Assembly (NCBI GenBank): GCA_965116335.1
Contig: OZ220677.1
Span: 2,046,001 to 2,110,000, forward strand
Direction: 5' to 3'
Length of the DNA stretch: 64,000 nt
Source of the DNA: G963663315 sp965116335
GTDB lineage: Bacteria > Pseudomonadota > Gammaproteobacteria > Arenicellales > Poriferihabitantaceae
The notes beneath the pieces were generated by a model. The model had not been told where the DNA came from. It ran no database searches and saw only the letters and a list, made by a program, of their open reading frames with translations. The position numbers and the translations under genes are program-made. Shown in pieces: positions 18,117-26,232 of this stretch (positions within the stretch are counted from its first letter, which is position 1; each line of letters begins with the position of its first letter).

Positions 18117-19073
18117 ATGAATTTTCGTTCCTTACCCTCCGCGTCTCTGGTAGCCGCGGGTCAATCCGGCAAACATTCCAGGGCGCTGGCGCTTGGCGTG
18201 TCCGCCGCGTTGTTGAGCATTCTGTGCTTCAGCGCCATGGATGCCATGGTGAAGTGGCTGGGTTCTGATTATTCCGTCTATCAGATCATGTTCTTCCGCT
18301 GTACGGTGGCGATGATTCCGATCTCGTTTTTTCTGTACCGCGCGGGAGGCATCCGGGTTTTACGGACAAACCGACCCTGGATGCATGCTCTGCGGTCGAT
18401 TCTCGGGATGCTGGCCATGGTTTTCGCGTTTTACGGCTTCACGGTTCTGCCGCTGGCGGACGCTTCTGCGGTTTTTTACATGGCGCCCCTGATCGGGACG
18501 GCACTCTCGGTCCCCATTCTGGGGGAGCATGTCGGCATACGACGCTGGCTGGCGATACTGATCGGTTTTGCGGGGGTATTGATCATCACCCGTCCAGGCG
18601 GATCGGTATTTAACCTTGGCGGTTTGTCGATGCTGATCGCGGCCTTCGTCGTTGGTTTCACCAGTACGGTCGTGCGAAAGTTGAGCGCCACCGATCAGGC
18701 CATCAGCATTACGTTTTACTTTACCCTGACCGGTGCTGTCCTGACCACGATTCTGTGCCTCTTTGTCGATTGGGTGACACCGGTCGGGTGGGACCTGGTC
18801 CTGTTGATCTGCGTCGGATTGTTAGGCGGGACGGCGCAATACACGCTGGCCCTGAGCCTGCGTTACGCAGCGGTCAGCATCATTGCCCCTTTCCGGTATC
18901 TGTCCATTGTCGCGGGCGGGATATTCGGTTATCTGATCTGGTCAGAAATTCCGGACGGTCTGACGTTTATTGGTATTGCCATCATTATCGCCTGCGGTCT
19001 GTATTCGATGCATCGGGAAACAAAACTTGCCAGACAAAGTGATAACCGGGGTAAAATATCGACTTATGATTGA
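18117..19073 (+). CDS. DMT-superfamily (EamA) transporter
   Basis: A 318-residue inner-membrane protein with ten predicted hydrophobic helices in two EamA halves, clearly related to the 6192 gene: both contain the MDAMVKWL/SIIKWL start, LGxLPLADAS/MGETVALFF and a VxSWLAIxIGFAGVLIIxRPG stretch. Likely exporter of a small metabolite; substrate unknown. Divergent from the aminotransferase gene; bolA begins 17 bp after its stop. Confidence 0.85.
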   Translation: MNFRSLPSASLVAAGQSGKHSRALALGVSAALLSILCFSAMDAMVKWLGSDYSVYQIMFFRCTVAMIPISFFLYRAGGIRVLRTNRPWMHALRSILGMLAMVFAFYGFTVLPLADASAVFYMAPLIGTALSVPILGEHVGIRRWLAILIGFAGVLIITRPGGSVFNLGGLSMLIAAFVVGFTSTVVRKLSATDQAISITFYFTLTGAVLTTILCLFVDWVTPVGWDLVLLICVGLLGGTAQYTLALSLRYAAVSIIAPFRYLSIVAGGIFGYLIWSEIPDGLTFIGIAIIIACGLYSMHRETKLARQSDNRGKISTYD

Positions 19074-19089
19074 GGATACGGTTATCAGT

Positions 19090-19416
19090 ATGAATGATCC
19101 GAACACGGTCGAATTATCAATCCGCTCCAAACTCGAAGCTCTTGAGCCGATCCACCTCGAAGTATTGAACGAGAGCGGCAACCACAATGTGCCAGCCGGT
19201 TCCGAGTCCCACTTCAAGGTGGTTCTGGTATCGGATGTTTTCAGGGACAAGGCATTGCTGGCCCGGCACCGGTTGATCACTGGACTGCTGGGTGATGAAC
19301 TGGCCGGACCCGTTCACGCCCTGTCGCTGGATGCCCTGACCGGTGACGAATGGTTTGACAAGGGTGGCAAATCCAGACCCTCTCCTGAATGCCTGGGCGG
19401 TTCAAAGCTGGCGTGA
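19090..19416 (+). CDS. bolA: BolA family protein
   Basis: A 108-residue BolA protein; the domain is recognised by LEPIHLEVLNESGNHNVPAGSESHFKVVLVS and by RLITGLLGDELAGPVHALSLDALT. BolA proteins partner with monothiol glutaredoxins in iron-sulfur handling and bind DNA in stationary phase. Start taken at ATG 19090 (MNDPNTVELSIRSKLEALE), typical for the family; ATG 19066, overlapping the transporter stop, is an alternative. The gene marks the left border of an AT-richer island running to about 26.2 kb. Confidence 0.9.
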   Translation: MNDPNTVELSIRSKLEALEPIHLEVLNESGNHNVPAGSESHFKVVLVSDVFRDKALLARHRLITGLLGDELAGPVHALSLDALTGDEWFDKGGKSRPSPECLGGSKLA

Positions 19417-19492
19417 GTTCTTCCGGGTTTCTCCAGAAGCAGGTTTCGGTGATAGGCTGATATGAAATTATTCACCAAAGCACAATCCTGGT

Positions 19493-19936
19493 ATGGTTAG
19501 AAAACTTTTTTCCTGGTTGAAAGGTATATTCCAGAGGAGCCCGCCGACATGCCCGGTAATTCCAGATGAGTTGAATGGTCTTCATGATTGCGCTTTGAGG
19601 GCATTGCACATAGTGCTTCCAGAAATACCACCTAAAGCTATAGTTGACGCGTTTGGAAATTGCTGTGAATGGTGGCCTTACAAAGGAGTGACCAACAAGG
19701 AATTTAATATTGTATTGTCCTATCTGAAAATCGGGGATTACTTCGAATATTCGGCACCTGATGTTGCGACACTTGACCATTTATTGCAGCGAGATAACGA
19801 TATTTTCATAGCTCTCATATATGGACATTACACAGTAGTACACAAAGGGCATGTGCTGGAGGAAAATACAATCCGCATCAAAATGTCACAGTGTAAAGTG
19901 TATTGCTATTGGTGTTTGATTTCACCCGGCACATAA
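19493..19936 (+). CDS. Small protein with papain/C39-like Cys-His motif
   Basis: A 147-residue protein I do not recognise by name. HDCALRALHIVLPEIP (about residues 30-45) and GHYTVVHKGHVLEEN (about 109-123) resemble the catalytic Cys and His blocks of small papain-fold (C39/OTU-like) proteins found in phages and mobile elements, where DCxVRAL is common. Base composition is AT-rich compared with bolA. No ribosome-binding site is obvious. Possibly a peptidase or deubiquitinase-like enzyme; inactive homologues are equally possible. Interesting because an E1-like gene lies in the same island. Confidence 0.5.
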   Translation: MVRKLFSWLKGIFQRSPPTCPVIPDELNGLHDCALRALHIVLPEIPPKAIVDAFGNCCEWWPYKGVTNKEFNIVLSYLKIGDYFEYSAPDVATLDHLLQRDNDIFIALIYGHYTVVHKGHVLEENTIRIKMSQCKVYCYWCLISPGT

Positions 19937-20081
19937 TTTGAGAGACAATCAACATAGATAAATATCAAAATTACCGGCTGTTTTTTTCACAAACTCCGGC
20001 AAGTCCTCCTTCTCGTTTCTGGCATTGGGCACTTCGTTTCTTTAATGGCTTGTCAGTATCGCTTTCCTGTGATGTTGATTT

Positions 20082-20696
20082 TTATGTCGTGAATATGTCT
20101 CTCTCCTTCAGGTAGGCTATCGCATTTCCAAGAAAGTCTTCGCCATTCTTAAACCGTCCCAAGCCGGTATTGCAACTATCACATATAAAATCCCTGATAT
20201 TACCTGTATGGTGGTCATGATCCGCTACCACTTTAGCAGTAACACCAGCTATTGATCGCTTTCGACAAATAGGGCATTTGAAAGGAGTCCCCAAAGCAGG
20301 CCGTTTCTTCTCCATTGCTTTTGCCTGCTTAGACTTCGGTGCTCTCTTGTCTATGTCTGTTCGGCATTTTATGCAGCTTGGTCTACGGACCGTCCCGTGC
20401 TTGTTGTTTTGGTTTTTGTCAAACTTTTCCACTGGCAATAAGCAATAGCAAACGTTACAGATTTTGGACTCAAACTTGTCTCCGGTCTTGCTAACGTTTA
20501 TAAGTCTTGTTTCTTTTAATGGGACAGACCATGTTTCATCGCGTCCAATAAACCAAACGACAACTATATCCTCTGTTTCTTCTTTCACTAAACCAATAGA
20601 GTCAGGTCGGAAATTTCTGATTCTGTCCTCAGGAATACCATTTTCATGTTGCCTTCCCTGCCCTTTTGAGCATACAACCCATTTGTGATCAGGCAT
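20082..20696 (-). CDS. HNH (endonuclease VII-type) restriction nuclease
   Basis: A 204-residue protein. The C-terminal domain has paired cysteines (CPICRKR; CDSCNTGLGRFKN) around VVADHDHHTGNIRDFIC, the His-Me finger of recombination endonuclease VII/HNH enzymes. A second zinc-like cluster (CNVCYCLLP, CIKC) lies in the middle; the N-terminal ~75 residues are unknown and may read the DNA target. Start ATG 20694-20696 overlaps the methyltransferase end by 8 bp, so the two genes are coupled: a probable type II restriction-modification pair, this being the nuclease. Confidence 0.75.
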   Translation of the reverse strand: MPDHKWVVCSKGQGRQHENGIPEDRIRNFRPDSIGLVKEETEDIVVVWFIGRDETWSVPLKETRLINVSKTGDKFESKICNVCYCLLPVEKFDKNQNNKHGTVRRPSCIKCRTDIDKRAPKSKQAKAMEKKRPALGTPFKCPICRKRSIAGVTAKVVADHDHHTGNIRDFICDSCNTGLGRFKNGEDFLGNAIAYLKERDIFTT

Positions 20697-21471
20697 GTAA
20701 CAAATCCATGGTTAGCGAGTTGAGTCTTTCTTTTGCTATTGCTATGTACTCTGATGATATGTCTACCCCTATGTACTTTCGCCCGGTCTGGTGCGCCATT
20801 TTGCAAGTCGTTCCAGAACCGCACATAGGGTCGAATACTAAATCTCCGGGGTTCGTCCAGGAAAAAATATGATCTTGAGCGAGCTTTTCCGGGAATACGG
20901 CTGGATGCTTGAAGGCTATCTTATCTGATGTTGTACCACCAAGACCGACCGCATAAGCCCATATATTCGTGCGTGTCTTTTCCTTCTTCAATTCTTTGAG
21001 GACTTTCTGGTTCACTGCGTCCGCGCCCTTGTTGTGAACCAACATTTCGTATCCACTTCTAGCCGTCTTTTCTTTTATTGGATTAAATGTTGCAGGTTTT
21101 CCTTTGCTCAATACAAACATAAATTCAAAGGCGTTTGTATAGGCATTGCTTCGCATGAATGGCGTATTCTTCTTCTGGTAGATCATTACATCATGCATCT
21201 GGAAGCCTATCTCCTGAAAGTACAAGCCTTGTCTGAAGCTGGTCAGGCTTCTGCCTCCATTTATCTTATCACCAACAACCCAAACAACTACGCCACCTTG
21301 CTTTATTATCCGATGTAGCTGTTGTGCAATATCCTCAAAAGGGAATGAATAACCCTCATAGTTTCGGAGATTATCATACGGTGGAGAGGTTAAACAGAGG
21401 TCTATACAGCCATCATCCATGTTCTTCATGAACTCCACACAATCAGATTGATACAGCTGGTTGTGTTTCAC
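20689..21471 (-). CDS. Type II DNA methyltransferase (N4-cytosine or N6-adenine)
   Basis: A 260-residue class-beta-type methyltransferase. The catalytic motif LTSPPYDNL (~residues 27-35) precedes the SAM-binding motif FDPMCGSGTT (~217-226); TSPPY favours N4-cytosine but DNA N6-adenine enzymes of this order also exist. It lies directly upstream of, and overlaps, the HNH nuclease gene, so it should protect the nuclease's recognition site. Target sequence unknown. The IS1380 element has inserted 165 bp upstream of its start. Confidence 0.9.
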   Translation of the reverse strand: MKHNQLYQSDCVEFMKNMDDGCIDLCLTSPPYDNLRNYEGYSFPFEDIAQQLHRIIKQGGVVVWVVGDKINGGRSLTSFRQGLYFQEIGFQMHDVMIYQKKNTPFMRSNAYTNAFEFMFVLSKGKPATFNPIKEKTARSGYEMLVHNKGADAVNQKVLKELKKEKTRTNIWAYAVGLGGTTSDKIAFKHPAVFPEKLAQDHIFSWTNPGDLVFDPMCGSGTTCKMAHQTGRKYIGVDISSEYIAIAKERLNSLTMDLLHA

Positions 21472-21636
21472 TGCACGGTTACCAATTTATACGTTTTAAT
21501 CTGTGTGAGCGCATGACAATCCCCGGTTTTACGGTAGAGAGGTTGCGGCCATTTTCTGAATAAATATGCGAATTTGTTTGATTTAGTCTGTGACATGTTA
21601 TCCCGAACTCTGCAATTGTGGCAAGTGGATATTCCA

Positions 21637-23329
21637 CCCAAATTCCGCGATAGAGATTCAGTGATGTATTTTGATGTCGTATTTTGACGGATTGGGAGTG
21701 CATATTCTGATTCAGCCAGAGTTCTGTGTCTGATCAGACCGACGTATAGGGATTTTTCGGGGAGTTTCAGGTTCGCAGGGAGGCCTGTGCAGGATTGGGC
21801 ACCATTTTCCACTGTTTCAGACACAGCAAGCCTTGAGCATCCGAAGAGACCCTGCATGAGGGGACAGGAATGGGGGTGACAGACCGGGGCGCGAACCGGC
21901 TCACCGTATGAAGTCAGGGCGCCAGAGCGAATCGCCGGGTATGATACAGCGCTTCGGACAAGAGCGCATAATGTTCTGATTGAATCTTCAGCGTCCACTG
22001 GCGGCTGTGACAGACCACCTTGCCCGCCACACTGAACAGTCGGTGACGCACCGTCCCGGCTCGGCGGTTCAGCCACTGTGGCGGGAGCGTGAGCCGCAAC
22101 AGCGCAAACAGGTTCCAGGCGGTCGCGCACAAATGGAAATACAGTTCATTGGCATGGAAGTCGCTGCATGGCAGTCGGTCGGCTCCCATGTCCAGCTTCA
22201 ACTCCTTGATGCGGTTCTCCGAGTGTTCTGCGCGCTGGTTGTACCAGTGAATCACTTCACTGTCACTCATCCGCTCCCGGTTGGTCGCTATAGCCCGGTA
22301 GATATAATCCGTATCCAATCCCACCGAATCATCCGCTTCTGGCAACCGTTGCTGACCCCGCTTCTTGCGACGCTGTGCCACCACCAGGAAGGGACGCTCC
22401 GATTTCTCCATCACGTGTACAAAACGACAACTCTCCTCTCCGGTCACCTGACCATCACGACCCAATACCGGTTGCCAGAAGGATTCCGGTCGGCTACGAA
22501 TCATCTCTTTTATGCTGGCGGTCAAACGGGCTCGAATCGCATAGGCCATCCCCCGCTTTGAAGCATAATCCAGTATCTGTGACTGATAACCCGCCGCATC
22601 TATCCGTATAGCCGATACCCGTACCCCAGCAGGCAACCTCGATTCACAACACCGGATAAACTCCAGATTACCCTGGCTCGGGGACACATTGCCAGAACGA
22701 AACGCGACCGCAACAACCTGACCCGTCTGTTCGATGTGACCCACCATCGGCAAATAACCCCGCTCCTGTAAATAAGTCCATCGCGCTCCACGCTTGTTAC
22801 ACAGAACCGCCGTCGCATCCATGTCCAATGTCACTTCCCGGCAACGATGCAAGGCCGTACCCAAAAGACATCGGTTGATTCCTCCCAGTGCACGTATGCC
22901 CACTCCATCACAACCCAAACGCCGCAACCAGTCTCCCAGTGCATCCGAACTCGGTATCCTGCGAATCCCCAACAGCTTCAATAACGCCGATTCCCGACGC
23001 AAACTACGAACATCTTCCAAACAAACCGCCCCTTCGTGCAACATCAAAAGAAAGGTGCGGACATAAACCCAGGCATCATATCCACGATTACTCCCCACAG
23101 ACGGAAAGTATCGCTCTGCTAATTGCGACAAACCCAAACGATTCATGATCTCCGTAACCAGCAATAATCCACTACGTGAGGTCAACTGATCATCCGTGCA
23201 GGACACTTTATACGGTATACTCTTCATCGGCCTTGTTGTTCACCCATCCGGTGATGTTGTTTTTACAGAAATAACAGTATACAACAAGGCCACTACACTC
23301 CTTATAAATTCTCTATCGCGGAATTAGGG
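21637..23329. mobile_element. IS1380-family insertion sequence
   Basis: Near-perfect 19-bp inverted repeats: 21637-21655 and 23311-23329 (one mismatch). The element is flanked by direct repeats TTCCA at 21632-21636 and 23330-23334, the target duplication. One transposase gene on the minus strand; about 260 bp at the left end are non-coding. It looks complete and probably inserted recently. Right-end coordinates may be off by one base. Confidence 0.9.
21914..23227 (-). CDS. IS1380 family transposase
   Basis: A 437-residue DDE transposase of the DDE_Tnp_1 type. Recognisable features: LTSRSGLLLVTEIMNRLGL near the start, TLDMDATAV (first acidic residue), IRIDAAGYQ (second), and HSENRIKELKLDMGADRLPCSDFHANELYF with the third, a hallmark of IS1380 transposases. 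Full length with intact terminal repeats around it, so the element may be mobile. Confidence 0.93.
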   Translation of the reverse strand: MKSIPYKVSCTDDQLTSRSGLLLVTEIMNRLGLSQLAERYFPSVGSNRGYDAWVYVRTFLLMLHEGAVCLEDVRSLRRESALLKLLGIRRIPSSDALGDWLRRLGCDGVGIRALGGINRCLLGTALHRCREVTLDMDATAVLCNKRGARWTYLQERGYLPMVGHIEQTGQVVAVAFRSGNVSPSQGNLEFIRCCESRLPAGVRVSAIRIDAAGYQSQILDYASKRGMAYAIRARLTASIKEMIRSRPESFWQPVLGRDGQVTGEESCRFVHVMEKSERPFLVVAQRRKKRGQQRLPEADDSVGLDTDYIYRAIATNRERMSDSEVIHWYNQRAEHSENRIKELKLDMGADRLPCSDFHANELYFHLCATAWNLFALLRLTLPPQWLNRRAGTVRHRLFSVAGKVVCHSRQWTLKIQSEHYALLSEALYHTRRFALAP

Positions 23330-23397
23330 TTCCACTCCAGCATATACTACCAAACCATCTGGTAGTGGCTTCCTCATCCAGGAACCGTTGGAGCAAT

Positions 23398-24126
23398 TCA
23401 ATGATGCTGATTGTCTTTGTTGGTTGTTTCATTGTCATCATCTTTAACGAGATAGTCACTTGTGTATGATTTGTAGCAATACTTGTAGTTTGTCGAGTTA
23501 GGCACCTTAAGGTGATGCAATAGCATAGTGAAAGCTGCGGCGGTGGCTTCGATGACGATTGATGCGTAGGACCCCACCCCGTATCCTTCCTCCTCTTTTT
23601 TCGCAAGCGGAGTTTTTGGGCACCATGTAATTTCATATCCACTGGTCCCATCAGCATTGACATGTACCCCGATACCGAGGGTTTTCAGATTATTACTTCT
23701 ACACAATTCCTCGCACTCAATACGGTCATTATTGTTATCCACTGCTATTATAACAACCTCAGAATCGTGAATCGAATCTCGTACTTCCTGGCCACGGGCA
23801 ACATCAGGATCCAGCTTTCTTAGATGGCAGTTTTCAACCTTGATGGACGCTTCAGGATTGATTTCTTCAAACCGTGATTTCAATACATCCACTTTTTTCC
23901 GACCTGTGTCCTTCATGAGAAAGCCAAGAACGCGATTGAGGTTGCTTTCTTCAACAGAGTCCCCGTCAACAAGTGTGATGTCCAAAGCACCAGTGCGAAC
24001 CAGCATTTCTGCAAACAAAGCTCCAGTCCCGCCACAACCCACAACACAGAATCGGAGTTTCTGGATGCACTCAATCATCTGTTCTCCAAGAGCACCGCGT
24101 GTTCTATCCAATAATTTTTCTGACAT
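23398..24126 (-). CDS. ThiF/E1-like adenylyltransferase
   Basis: A 242-residue E1-superfamily enzyme. ATP-binding features are complete: VVGCGGTGALFAE (residues 28-40), LVDGDSVEESNLNR (D54, N62, R65), K78 in GRKKVDVLKSRF, and AVDNNNDR (D130-N131). Cysteines at 138, 142 and 169 are candidate thioester sites; YGVGSYASIVIEATAAA follows. Such enzymes adenylate the C-terminus of ubiquitin-like or sulfur-carrier proteins. Last gene of a three-gene operon (tandem DUF1508, unknown, ThiF), 7 bp after the unknown gene. No ThiS/MoaD, JAB peptidase or thiamine/molybdopterin gene is near, so a housekeeping sulfur-carrier role is unlikely. Its polar C-terminal tail overlaps an IS1595 remnant and may not be original. 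Confidence 0.85.
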   Translation of the reverse strand: MSEKLLDRTRGALGEQMIECIQKLRFCVVGCGGTGALFAEMLVRTGALDITLVDGDSVEESNLNRVLGFLMKDTGRKKVDVLKSRFEEINPEASIKVENCHLRKLDPDVARGQEVRDSIHDSEVVIIAVDNNNDRIECEELCRSNNLKTLGIGVHVNADGTSGYEITWCPKTPLAKKEEEGYGVGSYASIVIEATAAAFTMLLHHLKVPNSTNYKYCYKSYTSDYLVKDDDNETTNKDNQHH

Positions 24127-24133
24127 GGCGATA

Positions 24134-24520
24134 CTACTCGAACTTGATATGTTTGTATAAACGGCAGACTAGCTGCTGTATTGAATAAGGGTCAGTTGGC
24201 AAATATTCCGATAAATTAGCGGAAAATGGATAAAACACAATATTGTTATACGTGAATTGTTTATAGTCGCTATGTGGACGAGGGCATTCTTCGGAAATGG
24301 CTTCCATTTCCCTGAATGTGCACCAGAATTTCGGTGGAAATCTGCCAGCTTCATATTTCTCCAGACTGAAAGCAAATGATACCAAAGCTCTATCTTCACC
24401 AGGACTATAATCCAGAATGACCAAGACAGGTTCGGACAAATTGTCTATATGGCGGATTTCATACTTGAAGAGCTGATCCAACTTAGGTCCTAAATCATTT
24501 TTTAGTTTCTGAATACCCAT
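24134..24520 (-). CDS. Unknown protein in ThiF operon, possibly E2/RWD-like
   Basis: A 128-residue protein I do not recognise. The order looks like an N-terminal helix (to ~20), three or four strands (YEIRHI, PVLVILDY, ALVSFAFSL, KFWCTF), then a late helix after YLPTDPYSIQQLVCRLY. That helix-strands-proline turn-helix order, with FPPKF after a strand and the position between a carrier-like gene and an E1-like gene, is reminiscent of E2 or RWD folds; no cysteine sits where the E2 active site would be expected, though C68 and C119 (approximate) exist. Overlaps the DUF1508 gene by one base (TAATG), so translation is coupled. Low confidence for any function. Confidence 0.35.
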   Translation of the reverse strand: MGIQKLKNDLGPKLDQLFKYEIRHIDNLSEPVLVILDYSPGEDRALVSFAFSLEKYEAGRFPPKFWCTFREMEAISEECPRPHSDYKQFTYNNIVFYPFSANLSEYLPTDPYSIQQLVCRLYKHIKFE

Positions 24521-24966
24521 TACGATCCAGGTATACCCTTCGTTTCTGTTCTGTCATCGGATTTGTCTTGGTGAGCAGGATCATCCTCTGGGTTATCCCA
24601 TCTAATCTCTGCACAACTCATCGTAGATTTTATGTTCTCCAAATCAGTTTCGGCATTGCTGACAGATACATGACCGACCGCCATGGTTTGGTGATTTCCA
24701 GCACGGAGCCGCCAAGCGCACTGATTATCTGACTGGTTACGGGAATACTCAAACCGGTAGCCTTTATCCTGGTCATCCTGGCTCTCGTCTTCCCAGACAG
24801 GGGCTTTAGTGGCTTCTTCTCGGATTCTTTTGATTGATGGAACAATGCTGCCCTTGAGAAAGGATTCTTCACTCTCGGCTACAACTACTCCCTGATCATC
24901 CTCAAGTCGCCAGTGCCAACACTCCTCGCCTTGATTTTCTAGCTTGTATATTACGTATTTACTCAT
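24520..24966 (-). CDS. Tandem DUF1508 (YegP-like) protein
   Basis: A 148-residue protein with two diverged DUF1508 repeats: YVIYKL..WHWRLEDDQGVVVAESEESF (residues ~4-32, running to ~50) and YRFEYS..CAWRLRAGNHQTMAVGHV (~70-100). YegP-type proteins are small, usually tandem, and of unknown function. The C-terminal ~25 residues are charged and end GIPGS, with a Gly near the terminus. First gene of the operon leading to a ThiF enzyme; it could be the substrate/carrier protein, but that is inference. Divergent from the XRE gene across 131 bp that hold two palindromic 8-mers. Confidence 0.7.
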   Translation of the reverse strand: MSKYVIYKLENQGEECWHWRLEDDQGVVVAESEESFLKGSIVPSIKRIREEATKAPVWEDESQDDQDKGYRFEYSRNQSDNQCAWRLRAGNHQTMAVGHVSVSNAETDLENIKSTMSCAEIRWDNPEDDPAHQDKSDDRTETKGIPGS

Positions 24967-25001
24967 GGGTTCACCTGATTTCAGTCTATGTTACGATTAA
25001 A

Positions 25002-25040
25002 AACATGTTACTATGATTTACATTATGATGTCAACATGTT
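25002..25040. promoter_or_regulatory. Paired palindromic operators between XRE gene and ThiF operon
   Basis: AACATGTT occurs at 25002-25009 and again at 25033-25040, 31 bp apart (three helical turns), inside the divergent AT-rich intergenic region. Each is a perfect palindrome, as expected for an XRE dimer site. Probably the binding sites of the regulator encoded at 25098, controlling both directions. Confidence 0.5.
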
Positions 25041-25097
25041 TTTTATTTGACTATTTTTGTAGACAAAGCTATATTCGGCACACTAGGAGGAGGGCTT

Positions 25098-25457
25098 ATG
25101 ATTGACGAAGATACTGTCTACAGTGTGGTACGTTCCAATATAAAAAAGCTCAGAACCGACCACCCCATTGCACAAAAAAAACTCACACAGTCTGAATTGG
25201 CAACTGCAATCGGAATTAACCGTGCAACGTTGACAAATATTGAAGTTGGCAATCAGCGTCCGCCGCTTCATCTGATCTATCGTATTTGCGAACATTTCTC
25301 GGTGGAGATTGACAAACTTCTGCCGCCGGTGAAATTGTTGGTCCAATCCGGTCTTCATGAGGAGGTTGATGTGGTCGTGGGCAACAAGACTGAAAGAGTG
25401 CCGCCTATGATACATAGGTTAATCTGTCAGACGAGAACAGAAGACTTGGAGGACTGA
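25098..25457 (+). CDS. XRE-family helix-turn-helix regulator
   Basis: A 119-residue protein. Start chosen at ATG 25098 because AGGAGGAGGG lies immediately upstream; an earlier ATG at 25047 has no such site. The HTH domain is clear: KLTQSELATAIGINRATLTNIEVGNQRPPLHLIYRICEHF. The C-terminal part is short and may contact the metallopeptidase encoded one base later. XRE-ImmA pairs regulate mobile elements and stress or defence loci, the protease cleaving or inactivating the repressor. Probably represses itself and the divergent DUF1508-X-ThiF operon. Confidence 0.88.
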   Translation: MIDEDTVYSVVRSNIKKLRTDHPIAQKKLTQSELATAIGINRATLTNIEVGNQRPPLHLIYRICEHFSVEIDKLLPPVKLLVQSGLHEEVDVVVGNKTERVPPMIHRLICQTRTEDLED

Positions 25458-25458
25458 T

Positions 25459-25962
25459 ATGAACCAGATAAATTGCACGATCCGTGAATTGCTTGACAAA
25501 CATTCCATTCAAAGTGCTCCGGTTGATATTTTTCAGGTGGTGCAAGATGAGGGGCTTCGATTGTTGATTGACGACATAGAATATGACCATTCCGGTTTTC
25601 TTCTCGTTGAAGGTGGCAAGGCAACAGTCGTTATCAACCGGCGTCATCATCCCAATCGTCAACGTTTTACGGCCGCTCACGAGTTGGGACATTATTTTCT
25701 GCATGCATGTGAAGATGACCATATTTTTGTTGATAAGGCTTATCATCGAAGCCCTCTCTCGAGTACAGGTATTTATCAGCAGGAAATAGAAGCAAATCGG
25801 TTTGCTGCCGCTTTGTTGATGCCGGAAGAATTTATAATAGAGCATACAGATGGCATTGATTTAACGGACTTGGACATATATAGGCTTGCTGATGAGTTCG
25901 GAGTCAGTGAACAAGCCATGACTTTGAGGCTCGCAAATCTCCAGTTGATTGATGTGTCCTAA
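25459..25962 (+). CDS. ImmA/IrrE-type metallopeptidase
   Basis: A 167-residue zinc peptidase-like protein. HELGH (residues 74-78, in FTAAHELGHYFLH) supplies two zinc ligands and the catalytic Glu; QEIEANRFAAALLMP supplies the third. The family cleaves XRE-type repressors on DNA damage or phage cues. It begins one base after the XRE stop, i.e. co-translated. The C-terminal LADEFGVSEQAMTLRLANL is the usual helical end. Intact. Confidence 0.9.
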   Translation: MNQINCTIRELLDKHSIQSAPVDIFQVVQDEGLRLLIDDIEYDHSGFLLVEGGKATVVINRRHHPNRQRFTAAHELGHYFLHACEDDHIFVDKAYHRSPLSSTGIYQQEIEANRFAAALLMPEEFIIEHTDGIDLTDLDIYRLADEFGVSEQAMTLRLANLQLIDVS

Positions 25963-26118
25963 TCTCTACTCTGTGACCGGACCTCTCAGTGCGCGAACAC
26001 AAGCCCTCATTTAGATTGGCCGGAAAGTATGAAATACTGGAGTTTATGCAATCAAATCTGTGGTTTGATCCGGTTTGATTGGTAGACACCAAATTTCTCA
26101 AAATATAGCAAAATAGCA

Positions 26119-26144
26119 AAATAGCCTGATTTAACCGGCTATTT
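26119..26144. terminator. Stem-loop between immA-like gene and EF-G gene
   Basis: AAATAGCC and GGCTATTT form an 8-bp stem with a 10-base loop, followed by a weakly T-rich stretch. It may end transcription of the XRE-ImmA unit; the run of T is short, so confidence is low. Confidence 0.35.
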
Positions 26145-26232
26145 GTTGTATTATCGCGCCCCTTGAAAATGGCCGGGCCCGGCTGTTGCCGGAACTATTC
26201 TCTTTTAGCGCACATTCAAACCATCTACAGCC

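Larger units (their letters stand above)
21471..23432 (-). pseudogene. IS1595-type transposase remnant split by IS1380
   Basis: Minus-strand pieces at 23432-23334 and 21636-21468 join in one frame if the IS1380 element and one copy of its 5-bp duplication are removed. The joined ~88 codons read MKQPTKTISIIELLQRFLDE, then EEATTRWFG..CWSG, then CHNCRVRDNMSQTKSNKFAY and LYRKTGD, which resembles the N-terminal zinc-ribbon region of IS1595 transposases; several expected cysteines are lost and the rest of the gene is missing. The remnant overlaps the last codons of the ThiF gene, whose C-terminal tail may therefore be transposon-derived. Confidence 0.55.

Noticed and set aside
23398..24126. ThiF gene as thiamine or molybdopterin biosynthesis enzyme
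   Set aside because: No carrier protein, thiazole or molybdopterin genes near; operon partners are DUF1508 and an unknown protein.
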